A stretch of 64,000 nt of DNA from Symbiodinium natans. Taxonomy: Eukaryota; Sar; Dinophyceae; Suessiales; Symbiodiniaceae. Where the stretch lies: NCBI GenBank assembly GCA_905221605.1, contig CAJNDS010002274.1, forward strand, positions 398,856 through 462,855. Reading direction: 5' to 3'. The translations under genes were made by a program, and so were the position numbers. The notes under the pieces were generated by a model. The model made no database searches, was not told the DNA's origin, and saw only the letters and a list, made by a program, of their open reading frames with translations. The first letter of the stretch is position 1, and each line of letters starts with the position of its first letter. This document shows positions 43,313 through 54,705 of the stretch, one piece after another.

Positions 43313-43382
43313 TCGTCTTACTTTCGTCTTACTTTCCAAAGCCATGCCTTAATGTCGTCTTACTTTCGTCTTAGTTTTCAAA

Positions 43383-43441
43383 ACCGAATACTAGTACGAG
43401 CATTAGTACTAGTAGTACTAGTAGTAGTAGTAGTAGTACTA

Positions 43442-43488
<47 letters not shown>

Positions 43489-43527
43489 ACTACCCTGCTA
43501 CTGCTACTGCTACTGCTACTGCTACTG

Positions 43528-43582
<55 letters not shown>
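43383..43582. repeat. ACT/GCT triplet microsatellite with inversion
   Basis: Starts as (TAG)n, switches to (ACT)n, then (GCT)n, (CTACTG)n and (CTA)n, so its 5' end can fold back. Open frames encode only homopolymers. Confidence 0.93.
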
Positions 43583-43946
43583 GGTGCAACCCTATGGTTT
43601 GCCCGCGCTTGTTTTTGGAAGGTACATAAAACATGCGCAGGCGCAGCGTTTCTGGCCTTTGCCGGCCTTTCAACAGTGTTCTTTTTTTCGTTTTTTTTCT
43701 TCATAAACGACGACCCTCTGCGGGTTTCCCTGCGTTCCGGACTTCGCAGAACCCTATGGTTTGCCCGCGCGCGCGTCTTACGGTTTGGGCTTTGGAGTGT
43801 TTCAGGCACGAGTCCAGCACGAGGGCTTCGGTGTTTTGTCGTCCTGGGCTTCAAGGAAATAACACTGCTTTCGGGCGTGGGTTCAGGGTTGAGGCGTAAG
43901 ACAGTTTACGGTTTGCCCGCGTCTTCTGCTTGTGGGCAACGAACAG
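43583..43946. other. Unique stretch between microsatellite and palindrome
   Basis: No gene. CCCTATGGTTTGCCCGCGC occurs near 43590 and 43751 and a variant TTTACGGTTTGCCCGCGTC near 43908, so this is itself a diverged repeat of about 160 bp. Confidence 0.5.
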
Positions 43947-44370
43947 CCAAAGCCTAAACCTTAAACTCCAGAAGTTCTTGGTCCTATTTCATAGCTCAGG
44001 ATTTCGCAGACGACTCGTCTTGTGGCCACTACACTACTGACGCAGTCCCGTGCTTGTTGGGTCGCGCGGCCACAGGTCCGCGGTCTGCAGAGGCGGACAC
44101 GGCCCTGGCATACGGGAAGCGGGGCGCAGACGCTGGCCACCTGCTTCGGAGGCAGAAAGAAAGCCTCCTCAGCGAGCTGCCCAGCGTCTGCGCCCCGCTT
44201 CCCGTATGCCAGGGCCGTGTCCGTCTCTGCAGACCGCGGACCTGTGGCCGCGCGACCCAACAAGCACGGGACTGCGTCAGTAGTGTAGTGGCCACAAGAC
44301 GAGTCGTCTGCGAAATCCTGAGCTATGAAATAGGACCAAAAACTTCTGGAGTTTAAGGTTTAGGCTTTGG
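43947..44370. repeat. Near-perfect long palindrome, 190-bp arms
   Basis: Positions 43947-44136 and 44181-44370 are reverse complements over about 190 bases with only scattered mismatches and no net indel; the centre is at 44158.5. Landmarks: left TTAAACTCCAGAAGTT pairs with right AACTTCTGGAGTTTAA; left CAGACGCTGG pairs with right CCAGCGTCTG. The 44-bp spacer contains an inner hairpin GGAGGC/GCCTCC around AGAAAGAAA. Identical open frames on both strands reflect the palindrome and are not genes. Confidence 0.95.
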
Positions 44371-44483
44371 GCTGTTGGGTGCCACATGGTTCATGCTGAC
44401 ATGCTGCGGCAAGAGCTGATTCAAGCATGTTTGTCCAAACCCATGCTTGACCATTGTGTGTGGGCAAACCACCCGGTTGGGGC

Positions 44484-44605
44484 GTACTACTACTGCTACT
44501 ACTACTACTACTACTGCCACAACTACTGCTACTGCTACTGCTACTGCTACTGCTACTACTACTACTACTACTACTACTGCTGCTGCTACTACTGCTACTA
44601 TTATT
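44484..44605. repeat. TAC/TGC triplet microsatellite
   Basis: (TAC)n and (CTACTG)n tract, the same motif and orientation as the one at 43.4-43.6 kb, so the palindrome lies between two related microsatellites. Confidence 0.92.
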
Positions 44606-45721
44606 TTCTTATCAATCGTACTTTCTTGCTTGTACTACTTACTACTATCATATAGTTACGCACTATTCGTATTTCTACAAATAAAACCCACTTACTAACA
44701 ACCGTACTCTGTTCTACTGGTGCGTACTAATTGTAATAATTGTGCTTCCTGCGTCGTCGTCGTAGTTTTTGTTGATGCTGCTGCTGTTGCTACTGGTATT
44801 GTAAGTTTACTGCATTATATTATTTTCTTTGGGATATCCATGCGCCTGCCTCTTTCTGACAAGATTTTTTTGCCAATGGCACCGTCTTTCTTTGTAGGGG
44901 AGGCATGAAGTTCTCGAGAGCTTCTCGCCGCTTTTCCCATTCCGCAGGGCTCAAGCGTGAACGAGCGACCTTTTGCAGCACGTCTCCATGGACCACTGGA
45001 GGATCAAAAATTGTTACAGCCCAAGCACTTGACATACTTCCTTAACGGGGGACTCCTCAAATCCGTCAGCGTATGAGGGCCATGGATTGCCAGTGGCTCA
45101 GTTGCTCGGACGAGCATGCCAGCGGACCTTTGTTTTTCTGCTGCAACATTAGGATGCGTGCCTCAAGGTGCTTGTGTGTGGTCGTTGTGCGGCCTCTCTT
45201 GGTCAGTGTCTTGCGCTCAGCGACAGTAGGTTGACACGCATTTCGATGAAGATAGTTCTGCAAGCCAAGGAGTGAAACGACAAATGTGGAATATCTAGAC
45301 AATCTGCAGCCTGAGCGGCTTGGTGTGAAGTGTGCGATGGCTCAAAGTTCTGTGATGCAGCGGCTCGTCATTGGTCGTGAGTCTGTGAGGCTGATCGAAC
45401 ATGTCTCCACGTTCGTCACTTGGACGGAGTTTTGCATGACTTTGAACAGTTACATGTGGGAATGTTCTGCGCAGAGTATTCCGAGACAGCAGATGATGGC
45501 AGCCGAGGTCAATAGAAGTATATAGAATCTAGAAGGTCATTTGAGGGCTGTGGTTGAAGTAAGCAAATAGGTTCACCACATATCTCTTGACGAAAACCTT
45601 TCGTGAATGCGCATAGAGCTGCGCTCCTGCGCTAGAAAGCTGGTGGAAGGTCAAGAGATTTCACGAGCGCGAGCAGTCAGGTCTCATTTTTCCCATTGCG
45701 GCAGGGATGGGCGACCGCGTC
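44606..45721. other. Unassigned stretch, possible minus-strand exons
   Basis: 44820-45035 and 45066-45302 on the minus strand give protein-like text (LSPAEWEKRREALENFMPPL) but no recognisable domain; the plus-strand frame 45286-45525 is similar in quality. None can be called a gene. Confidence 0.3.
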
Positions 45722-46108
45722 GGAGTACGCACGAGTACGCCCGAGTACGCACGAGTACGCCCGAGTACGCACGAGTACGCCCGAGTACGCACGAGTACGC
45801 CCGAGTACGCACGAGTACGCCCGAGTATGCACGAGTACGCCCGAGTACGCACGAGTACGCCCGAGTACGCCCGAGTACGAGTACGCACGAGTACGCACGA
45901 GTACGCACGAGTACGCCCGAGTACGCACGAGTACGCCCGAGTACGCACGAGTACGCAGTACGCCCGAGTACGCACGAGTACGCCCGAGTACGCCGAGTAC
46001 GAGTACGCCCGAGTACGCCCGAGTACGCCCGAGTACGCCCGAGTACGCCCCGAGTACTACGCACGAGTACGCACGAGTACGCACGATTACGCACGAGTAC
46101 GCACGAGT
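45722..46108. repeat. 10-bp GAGTACGCMC tandem array
   Basis: About 38 units of CGAGTACGCA and CGAGTACGCC, mainly alternating as a 20-bp dimer, with a few slipped copies such as CGAGTACGAGTACGC. Long frames on both strands are translated repeat. Confidence 0.96.
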
Positions 46109-46610
46109 TTGTTTCAAAGCATGTGCATACATTGTTGGAAATCCATCATGCGAAAGTCGTGTTTGCAAAATGCGGGGGGAGGGGGGGGGGGGGGGGGCTC
46201 CCCAACCCCCGCTTTATTTTTAGCCGCGCAAGCTTGCTTCAACGCATATGCATACATTTTCGGCAACCCATCATGCGAGCATCGTGTTTGCAAATGGGGG
46301 GGCTCCCCCCCCCCCCAACCCCCCCGTTTTTTTTGAGCCAAGCAAGCTTGCTTCAAAGCATATGCCATATGCATACATTAAAATGTTGCAAATCCATCAT
46401 GCCAGAATCGTGTTTGCAAATTTGGGGGCCTCGCCCCCCCCCCCCCACCCAACCTCCCCGCTTTATTCATACATTTTGAAAACCCATCATGCGAGAATCG
46501 TGTTTTGCAAATGGGGGGGGGGGCTGCGCTCCCTCCCAATCCCCTCCTTTGTTAAAAGCCGCGCAAGCTGTCTTCAAAGCATATACATACATGCCGTTCG
46601 TTCGTGCAAG
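46109..46610. repeat. 85-130-bp repeats with G-run/C-run hearts
   Basis: Four diverged copies, each with GCATATGCATACATT, CATCATGCGAGAATCGTG, TTTGCAAA, then a G-run and a C-run (for example GGGGGGGCTCCCCCCCCC), then GCCGCGCAAGCTTGCTTCAA. The CATCATGC core starts near 46143, 46269, 46397 and 46482. The G and C runs can pair as a hairpin. Confidence 0.88.
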
Positions 46611-46639
46611 TCCAACAAAGTAAACCCTATATTTGTTAC

Positions 46640-47155
46640 GTAAGAAAACCTCTACAGCAAACCTCTATGCGTCTCTCTGGTTTAGAAGCCCTATGTGTCC
46701 TTCGATTTTAAACCTCTTTTCCTTTTGTTTGGAAAACTCTTTCTGTTTCTGTTGGTAGTACAACCTCTAGTTTCTTGTGTATTGCATAGGCAAACCCTCT
46801 TTCCCCGCTTTCTATGGATAACCTCTATCTCCTTTCACTTTTAACATGGTAAACTCCTACCTTTCACGGACAAAACCCTAAGTTTCCTTGGTATTTGAAT
46901 AGGAATACCCGCATTCCCTTTGTATGTTAAGAATAGAACCTGTATTTCCTTTGTGCTCTATGCGGAAAACCTCTATTTCTTTAGATTTCAAGAGGAAAAC
47001 CTCCATTCTCTTCGGATTTTGATGGGAAAACCGCTATTTTCTCTGGATGTTAATAGGAAAACCTCTTCTCTTTGGATTTTAATCGGAAAACCTCTATTTT
47101 CTTTGGATTTGAACAGGGAAACCTCTATTTTCTTTGGATTTCCTCTATCTTGCAA
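46640..47155. repeat. Diverged ~40-bp AACCTCTATTTTCTTTGG repeats
   Basis: About a dozen units with the consensus GGAAAACCTCTATTTTCTTT then GGATTTTAATA, becoming more regular toward 47.0-47.15 kb and ending near a C-run/A-run. Confidence 0.8.
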
Positions 47156-47516
47156 TAGGGAGGCCCCCCCCCCAAAAAAAAAGGTTGAAAGGCAAAAAAC
47201 AATTAAAATAATTCCTCGACCATAGGTCTACAGCAATGTAGACTTAGCAAGAACCCTGGATACCCTCACGCACGAGTTTGACCATCTGCAGACTCCCAGC
47301 GACCTTTGCCACGAAAAGGATGGCCATAGCTTCTTGTGCGGAACCCAAGTTTGAAGCACACAGGTTTTTCCTTTATTGGCCTCAAGGGGTTTTGGAAGAA
47401 CCCAAGTTTGAAACATACAGGTTTTTCCCCTTTTATCCTTAAAAGGCTTAGGCATTGCCTGGGTAGGCCCTTACAGGGGGTTAAAATGAAGACAGGGGGG
47501 TGGGGGGGGGGGGGCA
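47156..47516. other. No gene; short internal duplication
   Basis: AACCCAAGTTTGAARCAYACAGGTTTTT-type text occurs twice (near 47343 and 47400), about 57 bp apart. Confidence 0.5.
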
Positions 47517-47778
47517 CCCAGCGCATACTTGGCGCATACCCGGGCACCCGGCGCATACCCAGCGCATACCCGGGCACCCGGCGCATGCCCGGGCACCCGG
47601 CGCATACCCGGCGCATACCCGGGCACCCGGCGCATACCCAGCGCATACCCGGGCATACCCGGCGCATACCCGGGCACCCGGCGCATACCCGGCGCATACC
47701 CGGGCACCCGGCGCATACCCGGCGCATACCCGGCGCATACCCGGCGCATACCCGGGCACCCGGCGCATACCCGGACGG
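47517..47778. repeat. GCGCATACCCGGGCACCCGG tandem array
   Basis: Units GCGCATACCCG and GGCACCCG alternate irregularly in 11- to 30-bp steps. All long frames (RRIPGAYPGT-type text) are translated repeat. Confidence 0.94.
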
Positions 47779-49662
47779 GCACCACCTACAATATTCGGGG
47801 TCGCTGTTTCCGTCCACTCTGATTTTTCCTACATGGGAAGCAGAAGGGACAACACCCCCGAACCTGAAAGTCAGCTACAGGAATACGGACACGGAACTCC
47901 AAGGACTTCCACTCCTTGGTTGGCACATTGCTTGTTGAAGCTTGTTGTGTACCTGACGTCGCACCAGCTTAACTCTCTGCAAAGCCGGATGGGTCTTTAC
48001 AGGCTGTCACAGATCACAGGATTTCGTTTGGTTAACATGGGTTCAGGGTTCAGGGTTTGGGGTGTAGGGCAGCTTCAAGGCCTCCCCTTTTGTTGCAAGG
48101 GACACCGGGCGAAACACTTTTGTGAGCGATGTTGCTTATTCCGAATACAGGCTTTCGAATTCAATTTTTCTTGCATGCTGTTCAGTCGGTTGCCTCCCTT
48201 GCGTCGGACCTAAGGATACTATGCTCAGTTGTATCTTCAGTCCTGCCAGACAGAGCGGGTTGGGTTAATGATGGCACGGCTCCTTCATCACGAACGCTAG
48301 ATACTTGAACCCTTATGCAGTCGGATCTCTGGGACTACTGTGGGATCATGAATGTGGGACCCTGACTAGCCCCCCCCCCCCCCAAACAGTCAGGGGACCC
48401 CGCCCCATTCATTCTTGGACCTCCCTGGACCCCAGACCCCCTCCTCTAATTTAGTATTCCTGGCCCTGCCCGACATGGATTTGGAAAACTTGACACAATT
48501 AGGTTGACCTGTACTAATCAGTGTCCCACATTAGCGAGTTGAAGTATCCCAGTTTGTTCATCGACGCACTTCTTCGCCAGGTAGATGCAACACCAATCCG
48601 TGCAACTGCATCCAAGTACTGCAAGATGCTGGATGCAGAGAGGCCGGAAGAATACATCTGTATTTCTGATTCGTGACTCTGCCAACTTGTCATATATGTT
48701 TCTACAAACCTTCTCCTGAACCTCTTGGGATCCCCAGAAAAACACCTGAACAGTTCCCGTCGAAGATCTTGTTAGGGGGCTGGGGCTATGGTTTTGGATG
48801 CCGGTTGAGGTTCCACGTGGGGGTCCAAACAGACCCACAAAAATCTGGCGCCATGCCTGCTATGCAAGAATGCCCGCTTGCAGGTTATGTGCCTTGCGAC
48901 AAGACGAGCGAAGACTTCCAAAGAGAAGCCGCTTGCGCAAAACCGGGCAGTGCAAACACCGCTCTCTTTGGGATGCTTGGGATTCCTGGTGCAAGAGCTT
49001 TGGCTTGGGCTTGGGCGATTTGATCTTCACAGAGTGCATTCGCCCGTGTAAGATTTAGCGGCTGCGCTTTAGCGACTTGATCTTCAACGAGTGCCATTGC
49101 CCAGACGCTTCCTTGGATACATCTAGCTGGACAAGCACGTTCTGGCCGCAAAAGCATGCTCAGCGGCTGACACCTCGCTCACCTTCATGAACGAGTTGAG
49201 AGATATCTGCAGATCTGGGCTGGTATCGCTACATGGCGCTTGTTGCCCAACTGTTCATGGCCTTGACTGGCTAGAAGATTCCGCGCGTGGTCGGAAAATT
49301 CTGGCTTGCCGATTCTGACATGTTGCATCCGGTTTGTGATCTTGGATTCAGACATGTGGCAGCGTTGAGACGGCAACTTGCCAATCCTTAGCTCAAGCCC
49401 CCCTGCCGCAGCTGCAACTTTGATGCCATGTTGCGGAGGCTTGGAAGCAGTTTCGTGTTGCCGTCTTCCCAGTTTGCGTGGGCATTGCCAACAGCAACAC
49501 TTGCAATCTTGCAGGTGTTGTTCTTTGTGCGGGCAGGCGGCAACATTCAGAACTGCACCATCATCGCTAGCAACCGTTCCATGGCATAATCTTTCATATG
49601 TAGCAAGTCGTCGTGTTCAATCCATGCGGTCATCATCGGTCATCCTGTCGACCATGACTTAA
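47779..49662. other. No recognisable gene
   Basis: Contains a telomere-like patch GGGTTCAGGGTTCAGGGTTT near 48040, a C-run at 48370-48383, and a two-copy repeat of about 66 bp (TTGATCTTCA then GAGTGC) near 49020 and 49078. The 116-codon frame at 48673-49023 has no recognisable domain. Confidence 0.45.
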
Positions 49663-51455
49663 TGTGGTGCCGTGCCAGCAGTTCGCGACTCGTGAACCGG
49701 GGCAACAAGAATCGAGATCAGACATGTTGAGCGCTGATCAGGTACCAAGCTCAGTCCATTGGTCCATGCAGCAGTGCAGTAGGATGCCCCTCACGTCAAG
49801 GTGCTGCGTCGGCAGGTCGCGACTCGTGAGCCGGGGCAACAAGAATCGAGATCAGACATGTTGAGCGCTGATCAGGTACCAAGCTCAGTCCATTGGTCCA
49901 TGCAGCAGTGCAGTAGGATGCCCCTCACGTCAAGGTGCTGCGTCGGCAGGTCGCGACTCGTGAACCAGGGCAACAAGAATCGAGATCAGACATGTTGAGC
50001 GCTGATCAGGTACCAAGCTCAGTCCATTGGTCCATGCTGCAGTGCAGTAAGATGCCCCTCACGTCAAGATGCTGCGTCGGCAGGTCGCGACTCGTGAACC
50101 GGGGCAACAAGAATCGAGATCAGACATGTTGAGCGCTGATCAGGTACCAAGCTCAGTCCATTGGTCCATGCAGCAGTGCAGTAGGATGCCCCTCACGTCA
50201 AGGTGCTGCGTCGGCAGGTCGCGACTCGTGAACCGGGGCAACAAGCAAGGTGCTGCGTCGGCAGGTCGCGACTCGTGAACGGGGGCAACACGAATCGAGA
50301 TCAGACATGTTGAGCGCCGATCAGGTACCAACCTCAGTCCATTGGTCCATGCAGCAGTGCAGTAGGATGCCCCTCACGTCAAGTTGCTGCGTCGGCAGGT
50401 CGCGACTCGTGAACGGGGGCAACACGAATCGAGATCAGACATGTTGAGCGCCGATCAGGTACCAAGCTCAGTCCATTGGGCCACGCAGCAGTGCAGTAGG
50501 ATGCCCCTCACGTCAAGGTGCTGCGTCGGCAGTTCGCGACTCGTGAAGCTCAGTCCATTGGTCCATGCAGCAGTGCAGTAGGATGCCCCTCACGTCAAGG
50601 TGCTGCGTCGGCAGGTCGCGACTCGTGAACCAGGGCAACAAGAATCGAGATCAGACATGTTGAGCGCTGATCAGGTACCAAGCTCAGTCCATTGGTCCAT
50701 GCAGCAGTGCAGTAGGATGCCCCTCACGTCAAGTTGCTGCGTCGGAAGGTCGCGACTCGTGAACGGGGGCAACACGAATCGAGATCAGACATGTTGAGCG
50801 CCGATCAGGTACCAACCTCAGTCCATTGGTCCATGCAGCAGTGCAGTAGGATGCCCCTCACGTCAAGTTGCTGCGTCGGCAGGTCGCGACTCGTGAACCG
50901 GGGCAACAAGAATCGAGATCAGACATGTTGAGCGCTGATCAGGTACCAAGCTCAGTCCGTTGGTCCATGCTGCAGTGCAGTAAGATGCCCCTCACGTCAA
51001 GGTGCTGCGTCGGCAGGTCGCGACTCGTGAACCGGGGCAACAAGAATCGAGATCAGACATGTTGAGTGCTGATCAGGTACCAAGCTCAGTCCATTGGTCC
51101 ATGCAGCAGTGCAGTAGGATGCCCCTCACGTCAAGGTGCTGCGTCGGCAGGTCGCGACTCGTGAACGGGGGCAACACGAATCGAGATCAGACATGTTGAG
51201 CGCCGATCAGGTACCAAGCTCAGTCCATTGGTCCATGCAGCAGTGCAGTAGGATGCCCCTCACGTCAAGGTGCTGCGTCGGCAGGTCGCGACTCATGAGC
51301 CAGATCAACACAGATCGAGATCAGACATGTTGAGCGCCGATCAGGTACCAAGCTCAGTCCATTGGTCCATGCAGCAGTGCAGTAGGATGCCCCTCACGTC
51401 AAGATGCTGCGTCGGCAGGTCGCGACTCATGAGCCGGGGCAACAGGTACCAAACT
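49663..51455. repeat. 134-bp tandem array
   Basis: About 13 highly similar copies starting GTGCTGCGTCGGCAGGTCGC and including GGGCAACAAGAATCGAGATC, AGACATGTTGAGCGCTGATC and CAGTCCATTGGTCCATGCAG. Full copies start at 134-bp steps from about 49801; two deviations, a 47-bp extra piece before 50250 and an 82-bp truncated copy before 50600, are partial monomers. Two subtypes, AACCGGGGCAACAAG and AACGGGGGCAACACG, are interspersed. Each copy carries the same 65-codon frame by virtue of the repeat. I find no 5S rRNA or spliced-leader sequence in the unit. Confidence 0.96.
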
Positions 51456-53690
51456 CAGACCAGTGCATGCAGCGCCGCCTTGATTTGTCTCATCTGGAAC
51501 AGGACGGGGAGTCCATGGATGAGCAAGTTGAGCGCAAGGCCCAGCGTGGTTTCAGGAAACGGCGCGTCGGCTGCGCACGAAGTCCAAATCAAGATGCCTG
51601 CGTGCGAGGCAGCGGCGAAGATGCTCCTGGCTTGTCGTGCTAGGCGCCTTGTATACCTACACACCAGAAGTCAAACGGGCAGCAGGTGGTTTGGGTTCTT
51701 GCTAACGCTAACGTTGGAAGCTTTTGCAACGCTCCAGGTGGCACGATGTCAGCTTCGGCGACGTCATCATCTTCAGACAAGAGAATCCACTTCATTACGG
51801 ACATTTTGGGCTTGTGTTGGAGCCGCCAGTGCCTTCGTATGCGGGTACCGTAACGTTGCTGGCCTAGCTGCGTGGGTTTGTTGAGGCCCGAAATGAACCC
51901 GGCGGGTTTTTTTGAGGCCGTGTGCTCAGGACGGAGTGACCTCAGGTGCTGGCGAGGTCATGTCATCTGCGCTTCTTGGTACGCAGGCAATCACTGGTCT
52001 GAAGTACATGGAGAGTTCTTCAAATGAGGCCCAGTGCTGCATTCTCATACATGGCAAGGCTATCCTGAGCTCATGCTGAACCAGGATTGCCCGACATGGA
52101 ATTATGTCTTCGTGGACATGGTGGAGCTGAAGCAGATTGGACAGCTGGATGACAACGACCGCGCATTTCTCAGACCTGACAAATCTTCCCACGAAACATG
52201 TTGCATGCGCTCGCTGGCAAAAGCGCTCGCCTCATCAACTCATTCGCCAAACTGGAGGCTTTAGTGCAACTACTCCGTCCACGGTGGAAATCTGGCAAGC
52301 GCCGCAGTGGCTGCGTGAAAACTTCAGCGAACAGCTGGCAAACAAGGTGCGGTTAGCTCAATTAGGCTGTGATTAATGCGATTGGTTTCCGAGGGCTTGG
52401 TTCGAATTATCAAAGATTTTGTTGGTTTTCTGGCAGCTGGCTTGGGCATCCGAGGGAACAGCTGTGGAGCTAGGTTATGCGGGTGGAGCTTCCTCCCCCC
52501 CCGCCCCGTTTCGCCCCACCACCCAACCATTCACCCCTGCTCTCTCAATCGCTCACTAACCTCACGCTTGCCAACCTCGCAATGTGCGCTTTGCGTGCCT
52601 AAGGTCATCGATGATATGATGGACTCGATGGGCCCGTGGAGTGCGCCCTCACAGTCGCAATGACGCGCGATGTGTGGGCTAATATGGCGCAGCCAAGGCT
52701 GGGCGACCCTGTGCTGCGCGATCGCTTCCCCTTGTCCTTGTTGCAATGAGCACGGGCCCCAACCTTTTTATTTTGCCGTGGCATGGATTGTATCAGATGT
52801 AAGGGCCTCGCCGCGTTCAGCCTTGGCATCATCGTCAACCGAGCCCATATGCACATCGCTTCCAGTAAAATTTTGGCAGTTGGCACTCAGATTATTTCAG
52901 CAACTGCATCACAACAGGCGTGAAAGTCCACGTGGGAGTGCAGCCCTTGCAGGATGTACATGGAAAGACATCTCCAGCAGGCAGCTTGCTGGCCTCGCGG
53001 TTGCTGTGATGTGCTATCTTTGCAATCACTCGAGCCGAGCAGCCCTGATCAATGTCAAGAGGTCCCGGACTGTCCTCTCACGAGGGCCTTGCCATGTCGC
53101 TTGTTGCCGGCGCACACTCGAGATGTGTTCGAAGGGCTCACGGCTCAGATTCACTCAGACAGCTACACCCAATAGGCATGCACAAGTGAATTTGCTCAGG
53201 TCTGGCTTCAGGAAGCTTGTGACAGTTATAGATTCTGAAACGCCGTAGTAGTCCTTCAATTCATCCCCAAAACCTAGGGCCAATCTGTTTTCTGCCCCAG
53301 CCAGCTCGTGTCGAGCTGTTGCCGGCTTTCGTTCAGTGCGTGACATCGCATTCAAACCAAGGTGACACTATGTGCTTATGCACCATGGGCATAGGTTGGT
53401 AAAGATGGACTTGTGACGAAAGTAGTGGCCCCTTCTGTGCAGAGAGAATTCCTGCATCTGTTATCCATGCATGCACCTCGGGACTACATGGGAGTGTCGC
53501 GGCCATCGGCGAAGAGAAAGCGCCGTCTCTCGAGTACCTTGCGGTTTTGCTGCACTTTCTGTACCAGGTTAAGTTTAGTTTAAGGCTACTGATTCATGTT
53601 ATGTTTGTGCGTGCAATCAGCTTGGCTTGAGCTGCTTCGGGCCAACTTTTTGCGTCCCAAAAGGTCAGCGCGTGGCATCTTCGTTTTAAC
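51456..53690. other. Unassigned stretch with possible exons
   Basis: From 51738, after CTCCAG, one + frame reads WHDVSFGDVIIFRQENPLHY and GHFGLVLEPPVP; from about 52088, after AACCAG, protein-like text includes YVFVDMVELKQIGQLDDND. These could be exons of one + strand gene. The GDVIIF...HFGLVLE text loosely recalls NlpC/P60 or CHAP-type folds, but not enough to name. Nothing is recognised from 52.7 to 53.69 kb. Confidence 0.3.
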
Positions 53691-53712
53691 TGTGTGTGTG
53701 TGTGTGGGGGAA
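53691..53712. repeat. TG microsatellite
   Basis: Short (TG)n tract followed by a G-run. Confidence 0.85.
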
Positions 53713-53815
53713 TTATGTGCTTCAACATCATGAGTATTGTAGCACGGGTGTCGCGCGTTGCGCTAGTAGTAGATGTTTTTGTGTTTTGTTGTTGTAGTTC
53801 TTGTTGTTTTTGAAC

Positions 53816-53834
53816 GAGGAGAAGGATGAAGAAT

Positions 53835-53889
<55 letters not shown>

Positions 53890-54199
53890 GCATTAGTAAT
53901 AGTCGTGGTATTGTAGTAGGAGCCAGAGCGGTAGTGGTAGCCCAAGTGGTAGCCGCTGGGTACTGTGTGGCTCTGACGCTGACCTGGTACTTTCTCGTTG
54001 TACTTGAGCCGCTTGGGTACTCCTACCAGGCAGCAGGGCAGGTGGAATTTCCTATGCTTTTCAGCTGTCGTGATGTCTTCAGGCCGATACAGCAACAGCT
54101 ACTGGTGGACATCCTCGTCGATCCGAGTTTCGCCCCAGTGCTTCACTCTCAACCGGTGCGGGCGTCACCGCTGCTCAAGCGTTGGTGCTCCTTGCTTAG
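53816..54199. repeat. Tandemly duplicated CAG-bearing block, copy 1
   Basis: Begins GAGGAGAAGGATGAAGAATAG, then (AGC)n of about 18 units at 53834-53888, and ends at GCTCAAGCGTTGGTGCTC. Its frame 53826-54293 is open for 155 codons, including ILVDPSFAPVLHSQP, but the same frame is broken in copy 2. It may be a short gene or only repeat; evidence is weak. Confidence 0.85.
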
Positions 54200-54326
54200 A
54201 GTTGCAGACGGTATCGACTTTTTGCAGCATGCTTGCTCACGACGCTCAGCAGAATTAGCGGATCAAACGAGAGAGAGGTGCGCTGGTGGGTGAGATCGCA
54301 GACGAGAGAGCGGGAGGGCCACATGC

Positions 54327-54705
54327 GAGGAGAAGGATGAAGAATAGCAGCAGCAGCAGCAGCGGCAGTAGTAATCGTCGTGGTATTGTAGTAGGAGCCA
54401 GAGTGGTAGTGGTAGCCCAAGTGGTAATTAGCCGTTGGGTACTGTGTGGCACTGACACTGACCTGGTACTTTCTCGTTGTACTTGAGCCGCTTGGGTACT
54501 CCTAAGCTACTGCAGGGACAGCATTTGCGCTTCAGGGTCCAGGCAGCAGGGCAGGTGGAATTTCCTATGCTTTTCAGCTTGTCGTGATGTCTTCAGGCCG
54601 ATACAGCAACAGCTACTGGTGGACATCCTCGTCGATCCGAGTTTCGCCCCAGTGCTTCACTCTCAACCGGCGCGGGCCTCACCGCTGCTCAAGCGTTGGT
54701 GCTCT
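54327..54705. repeat. Tandemly duplicated CAG-bearing block, copy 2
   Basis: Second copy, 511 bp downstream. It has only about six AGC units, an extra 36-45 bp piece (AAGCTACTGCAGGGACAGC and following) and a TAA-containing insertion GGTAATTAGCCG. The intervening 54200-54326 stretch is single copy. Confidence 0.85.

Noticed and set aside
43947-44370. Mirror-image 88- to 100-codon ORFs on both strands
   Set aside because: They arise from the palindrome; the same peptide appears on both strands and has no known relatives.
45661-46479. ORFs of 104-290 codons (YARVRTSTPE repeats)
   Set aside because: They are translations of the 10-bp satellite on both strands.
49663-51455. CRISPR-like array
   Set aside because: Units are contiguous 134-bp copies without unique spacers, and the DNA is eukaryotic.
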